From: Neorhizobium sp. UBA3556
GTDB lineage: Bacteria; Pseudomonadota; Alphaproteobacteria; Rhizobiales; Rhizobiaceae
Direction of reading: 5' to 3'
DNA length: 64,000 nt
Assembly (NCBI GenBank): GCA_002376235.1
Contig: DFNX01000016.1
Span: 1,488,001 to 1,552,000, forward strand
The first letter of the stretch is position 1. The number at the start of each line of letters is the position of its first letter. Below the pieces are notes generated by a model. That model was not told where the DNA came from. It saw only the letters and a program-made list of their open reading frames with translations, and did not search any database. The position numbers were made by a program, and so were the translations under genes. Shown here in pieces: positions 43,252-52,100 of this stretch.

Positions 43252-43965
43252 ATGGCCGATTTCACCCAGATCAGACGAAGCGAGCACCTGCCGACCCGCA
43301 TCGCCGCCGAAATCGGCCGGGAAATTTCCGATGGCAGCATCGCTCCGGGCCATAAACTGCCGACCGAACATATTCTGGCCCAGACGTTCGGCGTCAGCCG
43401 TTCGGTCGTGCGCGAGGCGATCGCCCATCTGCGCAATGAGGGACTGGTGGAAACCCGTCAGGGCGTCGGCGCATTCGCCACCGAACTGGCGCAACGTCAG
43501 TCGCTCCGCATTGAGACAGGACCGCCGGAAGACAAGGAAGCCTTTCGGGATCTGTTCCAGGTGCGCTTCGCGCTGGAAACCGAAGCCGCCGGACTGGCTG
43601 CCCTCCACCATTCACGCGAAGATCTCGCCAGGCTCGACGCGATCCTGGCGCAGATGACCGGCGCGGAGAAATGGGGCGACCAGGGCATCGTCGCGGATCT
43701 GGCTTTCCATCGTGCAGTCGCCGCCGCCACCCATAACGAATATTTCCAGCAATTCGTCGGCTTCATCACCGAACGGACGCATGTGGCGATCAACGCCGCC
43801 CGCGCCGCTGCAATCTTGGAGGAGATCGTAGAGGTGACCATCGCCGAGCATGTCGCCATCCGCGATGCGATCGCAACGGGCGAACCGGCTGCGGCCAAGA
43901 CCGCAATGAAGCGCCATCTCAACGGCGCGGCACGTCGTCTGAATCTCGAATTGGCAATGAGCTGA
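43252..43965 (+). CDS. GntR-family regulator, FadR/FCD subfamily
   Basis: A 237-residue regulator with an N-terminal winged HTH (KLPTEHILAQTFGVSRSVVR, about 35-54; NEGLVETRQGVGAF) and a C-terminal FCD ligand domain (about 95-225) whose metal/ligand-binding His residues are visible (ADLAFHRAVAAATHN and TIAEHVAIRDAIATG). FCD regulators respond to small carboxylates and sugar acids. Its location between the FAD oxidase and the transporter genes makes it the local regulator. The palindromes at 44050-44067 and 41646-41660 are candidate operators. Confidence 0.9.
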   Translation: MADFTQIRRSEHLPTRIAAEIGREISDGSIAPGHKLPTEHILAQTFGVSRSVVREAIAHLRNEGLVETRQGVGAFATELAQRQSLRIETGPPEDKEAFRDLFQVRFALETEAAGLAALHHSREDLARLDAILAQMTGAEKWGDQGIVADLAFHRAVAAATHNEYFQQFVGFITERTHVAINAARAAAILEEIVEVTIAEHVAIRDAIATGEPAAAKTAMKRHLNGAARRLNLELAMS

Positions 43966-44049
43966 CGAAAAGCCGGAGTGCTTTTCCACCCGCATGTTAA
44001 AGTGTAGTTCTAGACAAAACGCAAAAGTCACACTAAAACACTTCTAACG

Positions 44050-44067
44050 TTGTCAGACATCTGACAA
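44050..44067. promoter_or_regulatory. Palindromic operator upstream of the FAH / TRAP operon
   Basis: TTGTCAGA-CA-TCTGACAA: two perfect 8-bp arms separated by two bases, centred 55 bp before the start of the fumarylacetoacetase-fold gene. The size and symmetry suit a FadR-type GntR dimer, and the regulator gene ends only 85 bp upstream. Confidence 0.65.
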
Positions 44068-44112
44068 TGCCGGGAAAGGTGGAGGCCTTATCCTGAACAT
44101 GGGAGGATTTCT

Positions 44113-45273
44113 TTGGCATATCAGCATGCCCTGTCGTCGCATATCGTCTTGCCGGAGGATGCGTCGAGCGCGTTTCTGGTCGGTCGCGTATGGTCGAACG
44201 CCGCCGCCGGCCCTTGCCCGGTGCTATTCTCGAATGGACATCTCCTGGACCTCTCGTCCCTGGCGCCGACCCTGTCTGCGCTGCTGGAGATCGACGATCT
44301 CGTTGGAAAACTATCGACCCCTTCTTCCTTTCCCGATCTCGGAAGCCTCGATGACTTCCTAAGCGGCAAGGCCGGAGAGCTTCTGGCGCCTGCCGACCTG
44401 CAGGCGATCAAGGCAGCCGGCGTCACTTTCGCCGACAGCATGCTGGAGCGGGTGATCGAGGAACAGGCCAAGGGTGACCCGCTTCACGCCCAGGAAATCC
44501 GCGGCCGTCTCGCCCCGGTTCTCGGCGACAACCTGAAGGGCCTCGTCGCAGGTTCGGAAAAGGCCGCCGAAGTGAAGCGCCTGCTGCAGGATATGGGCCT
44601 CTGGTCGCAATATCTCGAAGTCGGCATCGGCCCTGATGCGGAAATCTTCACCAAGGCCCAGCCCATGTCGTCGGTCGGCTGCGGCGCTGATGTCGGTATC
44701 CATCCGAAATCGGACTGGAACAATCCGGAGCCGGAAGTCGTGCTCGCCATCACCTCGAAGGGCGAGATCATCGGCGCAACGCTCGGAAACGACGTCAACC
44801 TGCGTGATTTCGAAGGCCGCTCGGCGCTGCTTTTGAGCAAGGCGAAGGACAACAACGCCTCCTGTTCGATTGGCCCGTTCATCCGCCTGTTCGACGGAAA
44901 ATTCACCATCGACGACGTCAAGTCGGCCGAGATCAGCCTGTCGGTCAAGGGCGAGGACGGTTTCGAGATGACCGGTGTCAGCCCGTTGAAGGCGATCAGC
45001 CGTTCGCCGGAAAACCTGACGTCACAGCTTTTGAACCGCAACCATCAATATCCTGATGGCGCGCTGTTCTTCCTCGGCACCATGTTTGCGCCGGTCAAGG
45101 ATCGTCGCGGCAAGGGCTTGGGCTTCACTCACGAGATCGGCGACATCGTCGAGATTTCCAGCCCCAAACTCGGGCGGCTGGTCAACCGGGTGGAGCACAG
45201 CGACACCTGCCCCGAATGGACATTCGGGATAACCGCGCTGATGAAAAATCTGGCCACGCGCGGTCTTTTGTAA
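44113..45273 (+). CDS. Fumarylacetoacetate-hydrolase-fold enzyme (sugar-acid catabolism)
   Basis: A 386-residue enzyme whose C-terminal half has the FAH-fold core: AQPMSSVGCGADVGIHPKSD, the metal-binding NPEPEVVLAI and GNDVNLRDFEGRSALLL, and NHQYPDGALFFLGTMF. The N-terminal half (about 1-150) is an extra domain of this longer subgroup. Relatives hydrolyse or dehydrate 2-keto-3-deoxy sugar acids. The start is TTG 44113 with GGGAGG at 44101-44106; no ATG fits. It is the first gene of an operon with a TRAP transporter, which probably imports its precursor. Confidence 0.82.
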   Translation: MAYQHALSSHIVLPEDASSAFLVGRVWSNAAAGPCPVLFSNGHLLDLSSLAPTLSALLEIDDLVGKLSTPSSFPDLGSLDDFLSGKAGELLAPADLQAIKAAGVTFADSMLERVIEEQAKGDPLHAQEIRGRLAPVLGDNLKGLVAGSEKAAEVKRLLQDMGLWSQYLEVGIGPDAEIFTKAQPMSSVGCGADVGIHPKSDWNNPEPEVVLAITSKGEIIGATLGNDVNLRDFEGRSALLLSKAKDNNASCSIGPFIRLFDGKFTIDDVKSAEISLSVKGEDGFEMTGVSPLKAISRSPENLTSQLLNRNHQYPDGALFFLGTMFAPVKDRRGKGLGFTHEIGDIVEISSPKLGRLVNRVEHSDTCPEWTFGITALMKNLATRGLL

Positions 45274-45292
45274 GGGCATCAGGGAGGAGCAA

Positions 45293-45826
45293 ATGCAAAA
45301 GATTACCGATCTCTTCTACAGGTTCCTTGAGATCCTGCTGATCCTGCTTCTGGCAGGCATGGCCCTGATGGTGTTCGGCAACGTGGTGCTGCGTTACGGC
45401 TTCAACTCGGGCCTCAACATCTCCGACGAAATGTCGCGCTATTTCTTCGTCTGGCTTACCTTCATCGGCGCGGTCGTCGCCTTCCGCGAACACGGTCACC
45501 TTGGCGTCGAGACGCTTGTGGCACTGTTCGGCCGCAAGGGCCGGATCCTCTGTATGATCCTGTCCAACCTGACGATCATCCTGTGTTCCGCCATCTTCTT
45601 CTGGGGCACCTGGGTCCAGCTGCCGATCAATTCCAGCATGGTTGCACCCGTCACCGGCATTTCCATGGCCTGGGTCTATGGTACCGGCTTCTTCACCGGC
45701 GCCGGCTGCGTCCTGATCGCACTCGAACGGATCATCCGTCTCGTGACCGGCCGTATCACGGATGATGAAATCGCCGCCTTCGCAGGTGAGAACATGACGA
45801 TCGAGCAGATGGCGGAGCGTACCTGA
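45293..45826 (+). CDS. TRAP transporter small membrane subunit (DctQ)
   Basis: A 177-residue protein with four hydrophobic helices and the DctQ-family pattern: LEILLILLLAGMALMVFGNVVLRYGF, then EMSRYFFVWLTFIGAVVAFREHGHLG. With DctM it forms the membrane part of a tripartite, sodium- or proton-driven uptake system for organic acids. It is followed one base later by DctM. Confidence 0.93.
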   Translation: MQKITDLFYRFLEILLILLLAGMALMVFGNVVLRYGFNSGLNISDEMSRYFFVWLTFIGAVVAFREHGHLGVETLVALFGRKGRILCMILSNLTIILCSAIFFWGTWVQLPINSSMVAPVTGISMAWVYGTGFFTGAGCVLIALERIIRLVTGRITDDEIAAFAGENMTIEQMAERT

Positions 45827-45827
45827 C

Positions 45828-47105
45828 ATGACCCTTTTCGTATTCGTCGGCTCCCTGCTCGGAGCCATGGCGATCGGTGTACCCGTCGCCTTTTCGCTGA
45901 TGTTCTGCGGTGTCATCCTCATGTGGTACATGGGCATGTTTAATTCGCAGATCATCGCCCAGAACATGATCGCGGGTGCTGATACCTTCACCCTGCTTGC
46001 CATCCCCTTCTTCATTCTCGCCGGCGAATTGATGAATTCCGGCGGCCTGTCGAAGCGCATCATCGACTTCGCCATCGCACTGGTCGGCCATATCCGCGGC
46101 GGCCTCGGCATCGTGGCGATCGTCGCCGCCGTCATCATGGCCTCGATCTCCGGTTCGGCCGCTGCCGATACCGCAGCCTTGGCCGCGATCCTGATCCCGA
46201 TGATGGCCAAGGCCGGGTACAACATCCCGCGTTCGGGTGGCCTGATCGCCGCTGGCGGTATCATCGCTCCAGTCATCCCGCCATCCATGGCCTTCATCGT
46301 CTTTGGCGTGGCGGCAAACGTCTCGATCACCCAGCTTTTCATGGCCGGTATCGTGCCCGGCCTGCTGATGGGCATCTCGCTGGTCGGTACCTGGCTTTTC
46401 GTTGTCCGCAAGGACAATATCCAGCCGCTGCCGAAAGCATCGGGCAAGGAACGTCTTAACGCCACCGGTCGCGCGCTCTGGGCGCTCGGCATGCCGGTCA
46501 TCATCCTCGGCGGCATCAAGGCCGGCGTCGTGACACCGACGGAAGCAGCAGTCGTTGCCGCAGTCTATGCGCTCTTCGTCGGCATGTTCATTTACCGGGA
46601 GCTAAAACCGTCCGAACTGGCGCATGTCTTTCTGCGCGCAGCCAAGACGACCGCTGTCATCATGTTCCTTGTTTGCGCCGCACTGGTTTCGGCCTGGCTG
46701 ATCACTGCGGCCAACATTCCGGCGGAAATCACCGGTTATATCGAACCGCTGATCGATCGCCCGAAGCTCCTGATGCTCGCCATCATGATCCTCGTACTGG
46801 TCGTCGGCACGGCGCTCGACCTGACGCCGACCATCCTGATCCTGACGCCTGTCCTGATGCCGATCGTCAAGCAGGCGGGCATTGATCCGGTCTATTTCGG
46901 TGTGATGTTCATCATGAACAATTGCATCGGTCTCATCACGCCGCCGGTTGGCGTCGTGCTCAATGTCGTCAGCGGGGTCGGGAGGATTCCGCTGGGTAAG
47001 GTCACAGGTGGCGTCATGCCATTCCTGCTGGCCCAGACGCTATTGCTGCTCCTGCTCGTCGCGTTTCCCGAAATCGTGACCGTGCCGGCGCAATGGTTGC
47101 GTTGA
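45828..47105 (+). CDS. TRAP transporter large permease subunit (DctM)
   Basis: A 425-residue permease of about twelve helices with typical DctM features: FFILAGELMNSGGLSKRIID, SGSAAADTAALAAILIPMM, GGIIAPVIPPSMAFIVFG, and PVLMPIVKQAGIDPVYFG near the C-terminus. It catalyses ion-coupled passage of the substrate delivered by the periplasmic DctP protein. Confidence 0.95.
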   Translation: MTLFVFVGSLLGAMAIGVPVAFSLMFCGVILMWYMGMFNSQIIAQNMIAGADTFTLLAIPFFILAGELMNSGGLSKRIIDFAIALVGHIRGGLGIVAIVAAVIMASISGSAAADTAALAAILIPMMAKAGYNIPRSGGLIAAGGIIAPVIPPSMAFIVFGVAANVSITQLFMAGIVPGLLMGISLVGTWLFVVRKDNIQPLPKASGKERLNATGRALWALGMPVIILGGIKAGVVTPTEAAVVAAVYALFVGMFIYRELKPSELAHVFLRAAKTTAVIMFLVCAALVSAWLITAANIPAEITGYIEPLIDRPKLLMLAIMILVLVVGTALDLTPTILILTPVLMPIVKQAGIDPVYFGVMFIMNNCIGLITPPVGVVLNVVSGVGRIPLGKVTGGVMPFLLAQTLLLLLLVAFPEIVTVPAQWLR

Positions 47106-47156
47106 CCGACAGGTGTTTCACTCCTTCAATTTAACGTCCAACTGGGAGGACTAACC

Positions 47157-48164
47157 ATGAAGAAACTTCTTTTCGCAACAACCGCACTGGCGATGGCGAT
47201 TACGGGATCGGCTCCGGCCTTTGCCGAATTCAACAGCCGCAACATCCGCGTTTCGAACGGCATCAATGCCGACCACCCGGTCGGCAACGGTATCAAGGCC
47301 ATGCAGGAATGCCTGGACGAGAAGTCGGGCGGCAAGCTGAAACTGACTGCCTTCTGGGGCGGCGCGCTCGGCGGCGACCTTCAGGCAACCCAGGCGCTGC
47401 GTTCCGGCGTTCAGGAAGCCGTCGTCACCTCGTCCTCGCCGCTGGTCGGCATCATTCCGGCACTCGGCGTCTTCGACCTTCCCTTCCTGTTCTCAACCCC
47501 GCAGGAAGCCTACAAGGTTCTCGACGGCAAGTTCGGCGACTCGATGAACGAGAAGCTCGATGCGGCAGGCCTCGTCAATCTCGCTTACTGGGAAAACGGT
47601 TTCCGCAACCTGTCGAACTCGCAGCATCCGGTGACCAAGTGGGAAGATTTCTCGGGCCTCAAGGTCCGCGTCATGCAGAACAACATCTTCCTCGACACAT
47701 TCCAGAACCTCGGCGCCAACGCCACCCCGATGGCCTTCGGTGAAGTCTATTCGGCGCTGGAAACCAAGGCGATCGACGCGCAGGAAAACCCCTATGTGAC
47801 GATCGACACGTCGAAATTCTTCGAAGTGCAGAAATACATCACCGAGACGAACCACGCCTACACGCCGTTCCTCTTCCTCTTTTCCAAGGCGATCTTCAAC
47901 ACCTACGACCCGGAAGAACAGCAGGCCCTGCGTGACTGCGCCGTCGTCGGCCGTGATGTCGAGCGTCAGGTCATCGCCGACCTGAACAAGAAGTCGCTGG
48001 AAAAGATCAAGGAAGCGGGTCTGGAAGTGAACCAGCTTTCGCCGGAAGAGCAAACCCGCATCCGCGAGAAGTCGATGGTCGTTTATGAAAAGCACAAAGC
48101 CGCGATCGGCGCCGACGTTGTCGACGGTATCCTCGCCGAGCTGAAAACCATCCGCGGTAACTGA
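47157..48164 (+). CDS. TRAP transporter substrate-binding protein (DctP)
   Basis: A 335-residue periplasmic solute receptor with a signal peptide (MKKLLFATTALAMAITGSAP, cleaved near AFA-E). The DctP fold is seen in IRVSNGINADHPVGNGIKAM, GDLQATQALRSGVQEAV, and GLKVRVMQNNIFLDTFQNLG, where the Arg of the RVM motif salt-bridges the substrate carboxylate. The MAFGEVYSALETKAIDAQENP region is also typical. The ligand is thus an organic acid, probably a sugar acid given the neighbours. A strong terminator follows. Confidence 0.95.
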   Translation: MKKLLFATTALAMAITGSAPAFAEFNSRNIRVSNGINADHPVGNGIKAMQECLDEKSGGKLKLTAFWGGALGGDLQATQALRSGVQEAVVTSSSPLVGIIPALGVFDLPFLFSTPQEAYKVLDGKFGDSMNEKLDAAGLVNLAYWENGFRNLSNSQHPVTKWEDFSGLKVRVMQNNIFLDTFQNLGANATPMAFGEVYSALETKAIDAQENPYVTIDTSKFFEVQKYITETNHAYTPFLFLFSKAIFNTYDPEEQQALRDCAVVGRDVERQVIADLNKKSLEKIKEAGLEVNQLSPEEQTRIREKSMVVYEKHKAAIGADVVDGILAELKTIRGN

Positions 48165-48198
48165 TCCGGCTACACTCCCCGGAAAAGCTGCCGTGAGT

Positions 48199-48233
48199 GA
48201 AGCCCGCACCCCGCCGGTGCGGGCTTCTTTTTT
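48199..48233 (+). terminator. Intrinsic terminator after the TRAP operon
   Basis: GAAGCCCGCACC (48199-48210), loop CCGCC, GGTGCGGGCTTC (48216-48227), then six T. It is a textbook rho-independent terminator that ends right at the stop of the convergent EamA gene. Confidence 0.93.
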
Positions 48234-49146
48234 ATTCCGGTACGGCCGGAAGCACGGTTTCCTTCTTCTTCAGCATCTGTTCGCGGATGAAGATGAACAG
48301 GCCGGACGCGACGATGAGGGCGGCTCCGATCAGCATGGTCAGCCGCGGTACGTCGCCGAAGAACAGGAAGCCAAAGATGACCGCCCAGAGCAGAAGCGTA
48401 TATTGAAGCGGCGCAACCGTTGCCGCATCCGAGATCTTCAGCGCCCGATTGACCAGCATATGCGCCGCCATGGCGACTATGCCGAGAAGGCCAAGCAGAC
48501 CGAGATCGAAGCCGGACTGGATCGGCGACCAGTCGAACGGCGCAAACGCCAGTCCAGCAAGACCAGCTCCCATCACCTGGAAAAACACCAGCGTCGTATC
48601 CGGTGTGCCGCGCAGAAAACGCCCGGAAATCATCATGAAGGCGAAGGCGGCACTGCCGATGATCGAGATTACCGCAGGCGCGGTAAACATCGCAGCCGAC
48701 GGTTCCAGCGTGATGATGACCCCGACGAAACCGATGGCGATCGCCGTCCAGCGCCGCCAGCCGACATGATCGCCCAACAGAAGCGGAGAGAGCGCCGCGA
48801 CATAGATCGGCGCCGCCAGCCAATAGGTCATCACATCGGCAAGCGGCAGATACATGACGGCGTAATAGAAGCAGAACACCTCCGCCGTAGAGCAGATCAC
48901 GCGGGCAAGCTGCATCCACGGCCGCTCAGCCTTGGTCAGCGCCGGAAGGCCCGCCATCCAGACCATCGGCACCAGGATGACAAGTGCTGCGAGGCTGCGC
49001 AACAGCACGACCTGTCCCAGCCCGTAGCTGGCGACCAGCCATTTGCCCATCGTATCGTTGAGCGCGAACATCAGCATGCCGATGAGCATCAGCGCCGGAC
49101 CGGCCACCGATACGCCCCGAAGAGCTGCGCTTGAGGAGATTTGCAT
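48232..49146 (-). CDS. EamA/DMT-family transporter (10 TM)
   Basis: A 304-residue drug/metabolite transporter with two five-helix EamA repeats (residues about 15-145 and 155-290): GPALMLIGMLMFALNDTMGK and VLLRSLAALVILVPMVW in the first half, and AAHMLVNRALKISDAATVAPLQYTLLLWAVIFGFLFFGDVP in the second. Such proteins export amino acids, sugars or metabolites. It lies 11 bp downstream of the sugar-acid dehydratase on the same strand and is probably co-transcribed with it, but its substrate is unknown. Confidence 0.9.
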   Translation of the reverse strand: MQISSSAALRGVSVAGPALMLIGMLMFALNDTMGKWLVASYGLGQVVLLRSLAALVILVPMVWMAGLPALTKAERPWMQLARVICSTAEVFCFYYAVMYLPLADVMTYWLAAPIYVAALSPLLLGDHVGWRRWTAIAIGFVGVIITLEPSAAMFTAPAVISIIGSAAFAFMMISGRFLRGTPDTTLVFFQVMGAGLAGLAFAPFDWSPIQSGFDLGLLGLLGIVAMAAHMLVNRALKISDAATVAPLQYTLLLWAVIFGFLFFGDVPRLTMLIGAALIVASGLFIFIREQMLKKKETVLPAVPE

Positions 49147-49157
49147 GATCGGTTTCC

Positions 49158-50360
49158 TCAGATGGACGAAGCGTCGGAGAACCGACGGCTGACGGTGAAG
49201 GCCTTGTCGAGATCCGGATTAAGCTCCATGCCAAGACCCGGACCGGGCGGCACGGTAATCATGCCGTTCTTCACTTCGGGCAAGGCTGTCACCAGATCGC
49301 GATACCAGGTGTTGTAGAAGGCGCGCACGCTTTCCTGCACCAGCGCGTTTGGAGCATTCAGTGACAGATGCGTCGAGGCACAGAGCACAACCGGGCCGGT
49401 GCAATCATGCGGCGCGACCGGCAGGTGCCAGGCTTCCGCCATCGAAGCGATCTTGCGCGCCTCCGAAAGTCCGCCGCACCAGGAAATATCGAGCATGACG
49501 ATACCGGCAGCCCCGGTTTCCAGATAATCGCGAAAACCCCAACGGGTAGCGAGCGTTTCCGATGCAGAGATCGGTGCAGGCGAGACTTCCGCATATCGTT
49601 TCAGGCTGGACAGGCTGTCCATCTTGATCGGGTCTTCGTGCCAGAAGGTGTTGTAAGGCGTCAAAGCCTTGGCGATCTGCATCGCCGGCAGAAGCTGCCA
49701 CATCGAATGAAACTCGACCATGATATCGATCTTGTCGCCGACGGCCTTTCGGATTTTTTCGAAGGGTTCGAGCGCCGCCTTCATATCGGCAGACGAGATA
49801 TACTGCCCCTTGGTCTTTTCCGCCGCCTGGTCGAACGGCCAGATCTTCATCGCCGTGATGCCTTCGGAAAGAAGCGATTCCGCCAGTTCGTCGGCCCGGT
49901 GCAGGAACCCGTTCAAGTCATCGTAGTCCTTGCCGGTCGAAAGACCGTAATTGGCCGTCGTCTGGCCGGTCGCCTTCTTGATATATTCGGTACCGGCGCA
50001 GGTATTGTATGTGCGGATTTCGCGGCGCGAAAACCCGCCGAGCAGCTGCGCGATCGGCTGGCCAGTCACCTTGCCAAAGACATCCCAGAGCGCGATGTCG
50101 AAGGCGGAATTACCGCGCACTTCGGCGCCCGAAGACCGGAAACCGACATAACCGACCAGTTCCTGCGCCAGAAGATCGATCGCCAGCGGATCACGGCCGA
50201 TGACACGTGGGGCGACATATTCGTGGATATAGCTTTCCACCGTTTCGGCGCCGAAAAAGGTCTCCCCCAGCCCGGTAATGCCCTCATCGGTGTGAACCAG
50301 AACCCAGAGCAGGTTGCTCCGTTCCGCGACGCGCACGGTCTCCAGCTTGGTGATCTTCAT
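49158..50360 (-). CDS. Enolase-superfamily acid-sugar dehydratase (mandelate racemase/MLE fold)
   Basis: A 400-residue enzyme of the enolase superfamily. The N-terminal capping domain has TDEGITGLGETFFGAETVES. The barrel ligands and catalytic residues are readable as in the galactonate/gluconate dehydratase subgroup: Glu216 and His218 in MVEFHSMW, Glu242 in FWHEDPIKMD, Glu268 in ISASETLATRWG and His318 in VAPHDCTGP. The Lys-x-Lys of true mandelate racemases is not present (MKIWPFD). It should dehydrate a sugar acid to a 2-keto-3-deoxy acid. ATG 50360 with GGGAGGAAAC is chosen over a longer frame. Confidence 0.88.
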   Translation of the reverse strand: MKITKLETVRVAERSNLLWVLVHTDEGITGLGETFFGAETVESYIHEYVAPRVIGRDPLAIDLLAQELVGYVGFRSSGAEVRGNSAFDIALWDVFGKVTGQPIAQLLGGFSRREIRTYNTCAGTEYIKKATGQTTANYGLSTGKDYDDLNGFLHRADELAESLLSEGITAMKIWPFDQAAEKTKGQYISSADMKAALEPFEKIRKAVGDKIDIMVEFHSMWQLLPAMQIAKALTPYNTFWHEDPIKMDSLSSLKRYAEVSPAPISASETLATRWGFRDYLETGAAGIVMLDISWCGGLSEARKIASMAEAWHLPVAPHDCTGPVVLCASTHLSLNAPNALVQESVRAFYNTWYRDLVTALPEVKNGMITVPPGPGLGMELNPDLDKAFTVSRRFSDASSI

Positions 50361-50635
50361 GTTTCCTCCCAGAATTTCCCAAGAGCCTTTAAATTTAAGG
50401 GAATTACGGCGATTTCGAAAGTCGTTTGCGGCCACTAAAGTACGCCGCGCTAATAAATTTATGGCCTTTTTCACGCCTCCCCTCGCCCGGTTTCAAAAGC
50501 CGCGTCCGCTTTCGCGAAATTCCCCGCGCAAATCCTTTGACATGAAGCGCGAAGGGCTCTTTCATGGGCGCTAACAAACGTCGCGACGCTCCGAGGAAAG
50601 AGCTGGACGGCATATAAAACAGAAAGAGGAACATC

Positions 50636-52018
50636 ATGAACGTCGCTTCCCGTCCGAACGACATCCAGGCCGTGATCGAGGCCGATCGCGCCCATGTCTG
50701 GCACCATCTTTCCCAGCACAAGCAGTATGAGAGCGTAGACCCGAAAATCTATGTCGAGGGTAAGGGCACTCGCGTCTGGGATGCGACCGGCAAGGAATAT
50801 CTCGATGCGGTGGCAGGTGCCGTCTGGACCGTCAATGTCGGCTATGGCCGCACCTCGATTGCCGATGCGGTGCGCGAACAGCTGGTGAAGCTCAACTATT
50901 TCGCCGGTGCCGCCGGCAATGTTCCAGCCGCCCTTTTCGCCGAAAAGCTGATCGAGAAGATGCCGGGCATGACCCGCGTCTATTATTCCAACTCCGGCTC
51001 GGAGGCGAACGAGAAGGTGTTCAAGATGGTGCGCCAGATCGCGCACCGGAAGCATAATGGCGGCAAATACAAGATCCTCTACCGCGACCGTGATTATCAC
51101 GGCACGACGCTCGGCACGCTTGCCGCAGCCGGCCAGAAGGAACGCCGCGAACAGTACGGCCCGATGCCGGAAGGCTTTGTCGAGGTGCCGCATTGCCTCG
51201 AATATCGCAGCCAGTGGGGCGATGTGGACGATTACGGCATCCGCGCAGCTAACGCGATCGAAGAGGTGATCCTCCGCGAAGGCCCGGAAACCGTTGGTCT
51301 TCTCTGCCTTGAGCCGGTCACCGCCGGCGGCGGCGTCATTACCCCGCCGAAGGGCTACTGGGAACGCGTGCAGGAAATCTGCCGCAAATACGATGTCCTC
51401 TTGCATATCGACGAAGTCGTCTGCGGCATGGGCCGCACCGGCAAGTGGTTCGGCTACCAGCATTACGGCATCGAGCCGGATTTCGTCACCATGGCCAAGG
51501 GCGTCGCCTCCGGTTATGCGGCAATCTCCTGCACGGTGACGACCGAAAAGGTCTTCGAACTGTTCAAGGACGACCCGACCGATCCGATGTCCTATTTCCG
51601 CGACATCTCCACCTTCGGCGGCTGCACGTCCGGACCTGCCGCAGCGCTCGAAAACATGCGGATTATCGAGGATGAAGGCCTGCTCGAAAACACGCTGAAG
51701 ATGGGCGAGCGGCTAGTGAACAACCTGCGCGAATTGCAGAGCCGCCATCAGGTGATCGGCGACGTCCGCGGCCTCGGACTGTTCTGCGGCGCGGAACTGG
51801 TCATGGATCGCGCCACCAAGGAACCGGCGCCGGAAAAGATGGTTCAGGCCGTCACCGCCGATTGCCTGGCGCAGGGCGTCATAATCGGCGCCACCAACCG
51901 CTCGGTCCCCGGCCTCAACAACACGCTCTGCATGAGCCCGCCGCTGATCATCAATGCGGGCGAAATCGACCAGATCACTGGTGCCATCGACAAGGCGCTG
52001 ACCAAGGTGTTCGGCTGA
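50636..52018 (+). CDS. Class III (omega) aminotransferase, taurine-pyruvate/omega-amino-acid type
   Basis: A 460-residue PLP enzyme of the omega-aminotransferase class. Landmarks are YYSNSGSEANEKVFKM (phosphate cup), YRDRDYHGTTLGTLA, Asp259 in LLHIDEVVCGMGRTGKWFG and the Schiff-base Lys288 in PDFVTMAKGVASGYA. The FVEVPHCLEYR region and the WTVNVGYGRTSIADAV start resemble taurine-pyruvate aminotransferases, but beta-alanine, GABA and other terminal amines are also common substrates. The ureohydrolase gene follows 82 bp downstream, which suggests that the amine is released from a guanidino compound. Confidence 0.88.
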   Translation: MNVASRPNDIQAVIEADRAHVWHHLSQHKQYESVDPKIYVEGKGTRVWDATGKEYLDAVAGAVWTVNVGYGRTSIADAVREQLVKLNYFAGAAGNVPAALFAEKLIEKMPGMTRVYYSNSGSEANEKVFKMVRQIAHRKHNGGKYKILYRDRDYHGTTLGTLAAAGQKERREQYGPMPEGFVEVPHCLEYRSQWGDVDDYGIRAANAIEEVILREGPETVGLLCLEPVTAGGGVITPPKGYWERVQEICRKYDVLLHIDEVVCGMGRTGKWFGYQHYGIEPDFVTMAKGVASGYAAISCTVTTEKVFELFKDDPTDPMSYFRDISTFGGCTSGPAAALENMRIIEDEGLLENTLKMGERLVNNLRELQSRHQVIGDVRGLGLFCGAELVMDRATKEPAPEKMVQAVTADCLAQGVIIGATNRSVPGLNNTLCMSPPLIINAGEIDQITGAIDKALTKVFG

Positions 52019-52100
52019 TTGCCCATAAAAGGGGGTCGGAGCGTCACGCCCGGCCCGCCCATTCGCACCATATGAGCGCTGAACCCGCCGGGGAACATCC

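Noticed and set aside
45182..46519. A 445-codon open frame on the minus strand
   Set aside because: It is antisense to the TRAP dctQ and dctM genes, which are clear family members. The translated sequence is low-complexity and Met/Pro-rich.
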